DNA from: Mucor racemosus
Taxonomy: Eukaryota > Mucoromycota > Mucoromycetes > Mucorales > Mucoraceae
Assembly: GCA_027405735.1 (NCBI GenBank)
Contig: JAPEHQ010000015.1
Coordinates: 1,116,001-1,180,000 of the forward strand
Length of the DNA stretch: 64,000 nt
Direction: 5' to 3'
Positions 60,378-64,000 of the stretch are shown here, in pieces; the first letter of the stretch is position 1, and every line of letters starts with the position of its first letter. Under the pieces are notes generated by a model. The model was not told the origin of the DNA. It saw only the letters and a program-made list of their open reading frames with translations, and made no database searches. Position numbers and translations under genes: made by a program.

Positions 60378-60830
60378 TTTCAATAAACCAAAGAAAAACG
60401 GCGTAAAGTGTTCTCAACGCTTTATTAAATAAAACCGTTTGTCTGTTGATAAAAAAAATAAAAAAAAAGCTCATGCATGCATAAGAGATGCATGATTACA
60501 GTTACCGTGTAATTTATAAATGCAACTAGTCAGATAAGAGAATCCATGATTGTGTCACAGGATAGCATCATAAATGGGTTGTTTATTAGCTCTAAAAAGA
60601 GTTTTTTCATAAAGTAAAAGTAGGTAGATGAAGTATAGGACCCAAATTTCATTACTATATGTCATTTTGTTATATTAGAATCCTTTGAGTGCAATAAATA
60701 ATTCTTTACACAAAATATCAAATTTGGAAATATTGTGTTTTATTATGGTTTTGCTATGATACTAAAGTGTTGCAATATTCACTAATTAATGGTTATTTAC
60801 ATTAGAATATATAGGGTATAAAAGATATTT
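60378..60830. promoter_or_regulatory. intergenic between RMI1 3' end and P450 start
   Basis: About 450 bp with the P450 promoter next to 60378. Repeated gcatgcat-like octamers (catgcatgcataagagatgcatgatt, near 60473) form a small palindromic cluster upstream of the gene. Nothing else seen. Confidence 0.4.
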
Positions 60831-62606
60831 TTAATCTGTGGTTGCTTCATAATCAATAATCAGTGGCATCAATGCATGATTTGGATCCGATGAATCTTCC
60901 TCTAATACAGTCAAATCTAAAGTCAAATAAACTACTACAGTAGTAGTTTTCTTTTGTATTGGCTTGATCACATACTTGGCCACTCCCTTTTGACCTCCTT
61001 GCTTGAATATGTCTTTGACACCTTGTTTGTCCTTTCCAATCAATCGGTACATCAGCTATGAGAAAATAACACAGTTTGAATATAACCAAAAGCTAGAATG
61101 ATAGAATACTTACATCGCTACTAAATACTGCTTTGATAGTGCCGTCATGTTTAACTTTTTTCTCGTATTTTACTACAGGCTCTCCTAATTCAAGTTCCAA
61201 ATAGAAATGTTGATTTGGGCCCATTCGAAGCCTTGTTGTTCCAATGCATTGTGTTTTCACTCGAAGCGTATCGGGAATGTCTCCACTTGTTTGATCTTTC
61301 ATTGATTTTAATATTTGCTTGAGTGCATCAAACGTACAGCTAGCTCTTCCTTGTTGGTCAAATTCAATTTTATCGTTGTTGGCAGCCATTTCGAAATTTT
61401 CCCATAAACTAGGATCTACGAATGATAAATCCCCATTTTCATCTTCATCAATATCCATGAATGACGTTTCACCTTCGTTTTCGCCTTCATCTTGCGCTTT
61501 CATTGTTGGTAGTGTTGATACAGGCACTTCTACTATAGGTATTTCATTCACAGCTCTAGTCTTCTTGATTGCTGCCGGTGATTGCTGTACAGGGTTCGAT
61601 CTTTTTGATGAGATTGAAGATGCGTTGTTTGATGAACGAGGAGGACTTGTTTGAATTGGTTCCATAAAATCATCGTCGCTAAGACCATCATTTGATATAT
61701 CTGGAAGAGGTATATTTGAATCTTTACTGACAGATTCCACTGTTTCTGAATTCGCCATACTAGTTTCGAATGAACCCAAGGCTAAATCATCGTAATTGAT
61801 ATCATCATCAAAATTTTCGACTTCTTCGGTTCGCATTGGGCTTTGTGCTGGTCTTGTAGGTCTGGTATTATTCTCGGTAGGAATAGGTGTAACAGGGTCC
61901 TCTATTATCCCAAGTTTTCTTTTGCATCTATCTTCTAATTCTGCAATCATATCTCCACCGTATAGTTCGACAACATTACCGCCCAAAACTTTGACATTAT
62001 CTTTTGTGAGCAAAAGCATTCCCCTTCTAACTCGACATCCTTTAATCAATAACTACATCTAACTGATAAATATAAACATGTTCAAAAACTATAAGCAATA
62101 TTGTATACCTTGCATCCAAAAGGAGTTTTCAGATCTAAATCTGGAATGGTCTCGAGCTCCATTGCATATATTTGTTTGACACCATCAGTTAAAACCCATT
62201 GCAACATACCTCGAGGAAGATTAACATCGTCGCCCTCGTGTCTTTCAATATAAGTTTGACGTACGGGCGTAGCATTACTGAATGAGTTCAATAAGGAGAA
62301 AGTAGAGTGTCTGATATCCAAAGTATCTTGTATTTGAAGTATAACACCACAGCCATCTTTTAAATGGCCTACTGGAAATGTATCTATGGGATTTCTATCA
62401 AATTCAGCTTGAATAATAGGTTCTGATGTAGTTGATATATCAGTTTTGAGAAATTCTGTAACAAGGTCTGTATAAGCACTTTCATAATTTGTGATAGGAT
62501 CTCTTCGAGCAGCTTTCCAGGTCCTTAAATACTCTTTCTTTAATCGAATTCCAGTCCTATCTTTACACCATCGTAAAAGAATAATGGGCAGTTCGTCTGA
62601 AGACAT
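60831..62606 (-). CDS. RMI1: RecQ-mediated genome instability protein 1 (Rmi1-like)
   Basis: Three exons (62606-62109, 62052-61114, 61055-60831) give 553 residues. The first ATG is chosen because the open frame upstream has no other ATG. The N-terminal three-helix and OB-fold regions are recognisable: LPRGMLQWVLTDGVKQIYAMELETIP, then GCKLLIKGCRVRRGMLLLT and VLGGNVVELYGGD. The middle is acidic and Ser-rich, probably disordered. The C-terminal part (GDIPDTLRVKTQCIGTTRLR onward to the end) fits the second OB fold that in RMI1 binds RMI2, which is absent from budding yeast Rmi1. The protein scaffolds the Sgs1/BLM-Top3 double-Holliday-junction dissolvasome in the nucleus. Confidence 0.88.
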
Positions 62607-63118
62607 GCTGCTCAAACAAACAATTCACTCAAAAATAGTAAAATATTCAACAAATGAGTCTGCACCTGTCTTTTTGGGAATAATCAGCTCTTTAATACGC
62701 GATTTGCGCGAAATATAAGGGTCACAGTTCCATTGCTGCGCGCGAGAGAGGGAATTTGATTTGACATGTCTCAAGAAGCTTTCGCATGTACTGTATATCA
62801 TCAGCAACATTCCCCTAGCATATAAGCTTAAATGTCGTATCAGTTCGAAATGATGGGATTTCAGGACATAAAAAAATGGTTCTGACGGTAGCGAATTCCA
62901 TAATTTCACTGGAAGAAAAAACTTTTACATCTTAAATAGGGTATTTATCAAGAAATATTATAAAGCGCAATGCATGGAATTTTTTAATTAGTACTTGTGT
63001 TGCTCATAATTGAATTCGTATAACAAAGCTATTAAACATCGATACTTGAAATATCATTCATATAGCAAGATTCATGCCTATACCACGTCTTGTGTGTAAT
63101 GTTCTTTTATTGTATAAA
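62607..63118. promoter_or_regulatory. RMI1 upstream region and TENA-like gene 3' end
   Basis: A 285-nt minus-strand open frame (62625-62909) lies immediately upstream of RMI1, but it has no recognised family and occupies the expected promoter, so I left it out. An ATG within it would be upstream of and in conflict with the RMI1 start. No repeat seen. Confidence 0.4.
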
Positions 63119-63856
63119 CTAATTAAATGCCATATCCCAAAACTCAACCTCAAGGGCCAAGATGTCTCTGTAAACCTTTTCAAAGCTTGCAACACGGCGA
63201 GGATCAGAAGTATCAAGTTCATTCACGAGAGCTTCACAATCATCAACAAATTCACTAAACTCTTCCATGGTCCAATTGGTCATTAATTCATGACAGGTAC
63301 TGACATGCACATCAGTTGAATCTTTTCCATTCTTGCCTTGCAATTCAGCATTCACAGATTTTGCAAAATTCCAGGCACGGAAAAAGATGATTTCCATGGC
63401 CCATAAAACAACCAAAGATTCACCTAAATCATAACCTCCTTCTTGAGCTACTTTACGTACAAAATCAATATACTTGCTTGTCCAAGCCTTTTGACGCAAA
63501 GATTGTTCGCTTTGGCGATATGGCTCTCTATTTAAAATATCTGTAAAGAATTGACTTTCACGATGAACATTGGATAAAGCAAAAGATAAAACCCTGATGA
63601 TGTTTTGAGCCTTTTCAGCCGAATAAGAGGGATTGTTGTCGCCTAATTCACGTTGATCTTCGTAAAGAGGTAAGCGAGATATCATAATGCCCATCATCTT
63701 GATATAGCCGCCTGTGTAAAACCTGTCTTGAATAAGCCATGATTTGAGATGTTCGGGCTTGACTTGGAGAGTACCAACTTGAGTCAAGAATTTATGCTGG
63801 GTAGCCTTTTCAAAAGATTCCTTTTCCAATGAAAGAAGATGGTCAGTGAGCTTCAT
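63119..63856 (-). CDS. TENA/THI-4 family protein (heme-oxygenase-like fold)
   Basis: A single exon of 245 residues, the right size for the helical TENA/THI-4 domain. Recognisable parts are LKSWLIQDRFYTGGYIKMMG near the N-terminus, GGYDLGESLVVLWAMEIIFFRAW in the middle and VEFWDMAFN at the end (the family's F-W motif). Bacterial TenA hydrolyses aminopyrimidines for thiamine salvage. The catalytic Cys of classical TenA is not seen in the middle segment, so this is probably a TENA_E or other divergent type, with an uncertain role. The start codon is preceded by a typical A-rich leader. Confidence 0.8.
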   Translation of the reverse strand: MKLTDHLLSLEKESFEKATQHKFLTQVGTLQVKPEHLKSWLIQDRFYTGGYIKMMGIMISRLPLYEDQRELGDNNPSYSAEKAQNIIRVLSFALSNVHRESQFFTDILNREPYRQSEQSLRQKAWTSKYIDFVRKVAQEGGYDLGESLVVLWAMEIIFFRAWNFAKSVNAELQGKNGKDSTDVHVSTCHELMTNWTMEEFSEFVDDCEALVNELDTSDPRRVASFEKVYRDILALEVEFWDMAFN

Positions 63857-64000
63857 TGTGTTGTTTTGAATTTCTTCGAGAAAGATAGATTAGATCTTTT
63901 TGTGCAACTCTTTTTAATGGTTGCAGGTTATAAATCCGCTGCTAAGATCTGTTTTAGAGGCTGGGTGCACGTGCCGTTATTGTATGCTCATTTTTCCTGT
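63857..64000. promoter_or_regulatory. upstream region of the TENA-like gene
   Basis: Pyrimidine/purine-mixed leader and proximal promoter. A gcacgtgc palindrome containing the bHLH core CACGTG lies at about 63966-63973, roughly 110 bp before the start. In fungi such E-boxes bind Pho4- or Cbf1-like factors. Confidence 0.4.

Noticed and set aside
62625..62909. Minus-strand 94-codon frame just upstream of RMI1
   Set aside because: No recognisable family, no room for an RMI1 promoter if real, and no splice link into RMI1 that would improve either protein.

Overview
This is a eukaryotic, AT-rich nuclear window that most resembles a Mucoromycota (Mucorales-type) fungus. The evidence is the many short introns (about 45-90 nt, GTAAG...TAG type), the fungal-specific family Ett1, a fungal Msh3 and TRAPP-II subunit, a Mucoromycota-like P450, and long A/T-rich intergenic tracts full of decayed retroelements and DNA transposons. 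No bacterial operon logic applies; every gene was rebuilt exon by exon from splice sites and reading-frame continuity.

Layout. 1-14.2 kb is gene-dense: 3' part of a TRAPP-II subunit (Trs130/TRAPPC10), a small unknown gene, ADE4 (first step of purine synthesis), a 5'-truncated LINE with a clean target-site duplication, ETT1, a PiT-type phosphate transporter and a four-CBS-domain protein. 14.2-26.1 kb is a repeat island: a 2 kb dispersed repeat (called R here), several solo LTRs with target-site duplications, and a CACTA-ended DNA transposon carrying a captured gene scrap. 26.1-30.3 kb is one full-length ABCB/MDR-type ABC transporter. 30.3-35.0 kb is mostly empty, with a tRNA-like sequence. 35.0-39.9 kb is gene-dense again: a small Cys-rich tail protein, an unknown basic protein, an N/Q-rich NPF/zinc-finger protein, a mitochondrial HMG-box protein, and an RBMX2/Ist3-like spliceosomal protein. 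40.0-50.8 kb is a second repeat island, with a TIR element and a second CACTA-like copy in opposite orientation. That copy is inserted into an R repeat, is itself hit by LTRs, and one of those LTRs has another LTR nested inside it. 50.9-64 kb holds MSH3, a two-domain multicopper oxidase-like protein, a third R copy, a nine-exon cytochrome P450, RMI1 and a TENA/THI-4 family protein, all on the minus strand.

How the genes relate: this is ordinary fungal chromosome content rather than a cluster. MSH3 and RMI1 both act in genome maintenance but are separated by unrelated genes and a repeat. The most distinctive material is the nested transposon architecture, whose insertion order can be read from target-site duplications. 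There are also several gene-structure oddities: a five-nucleotide coding first exon, a GC-AG intron, and a multicopper oxidase-like protein missing one copper-ligand pair. I did not find a convincing wholly new system. The strongest unexplained items are the R repeat family and the CACTA-ended element with a dynein-intermediate-chain-like fragment.
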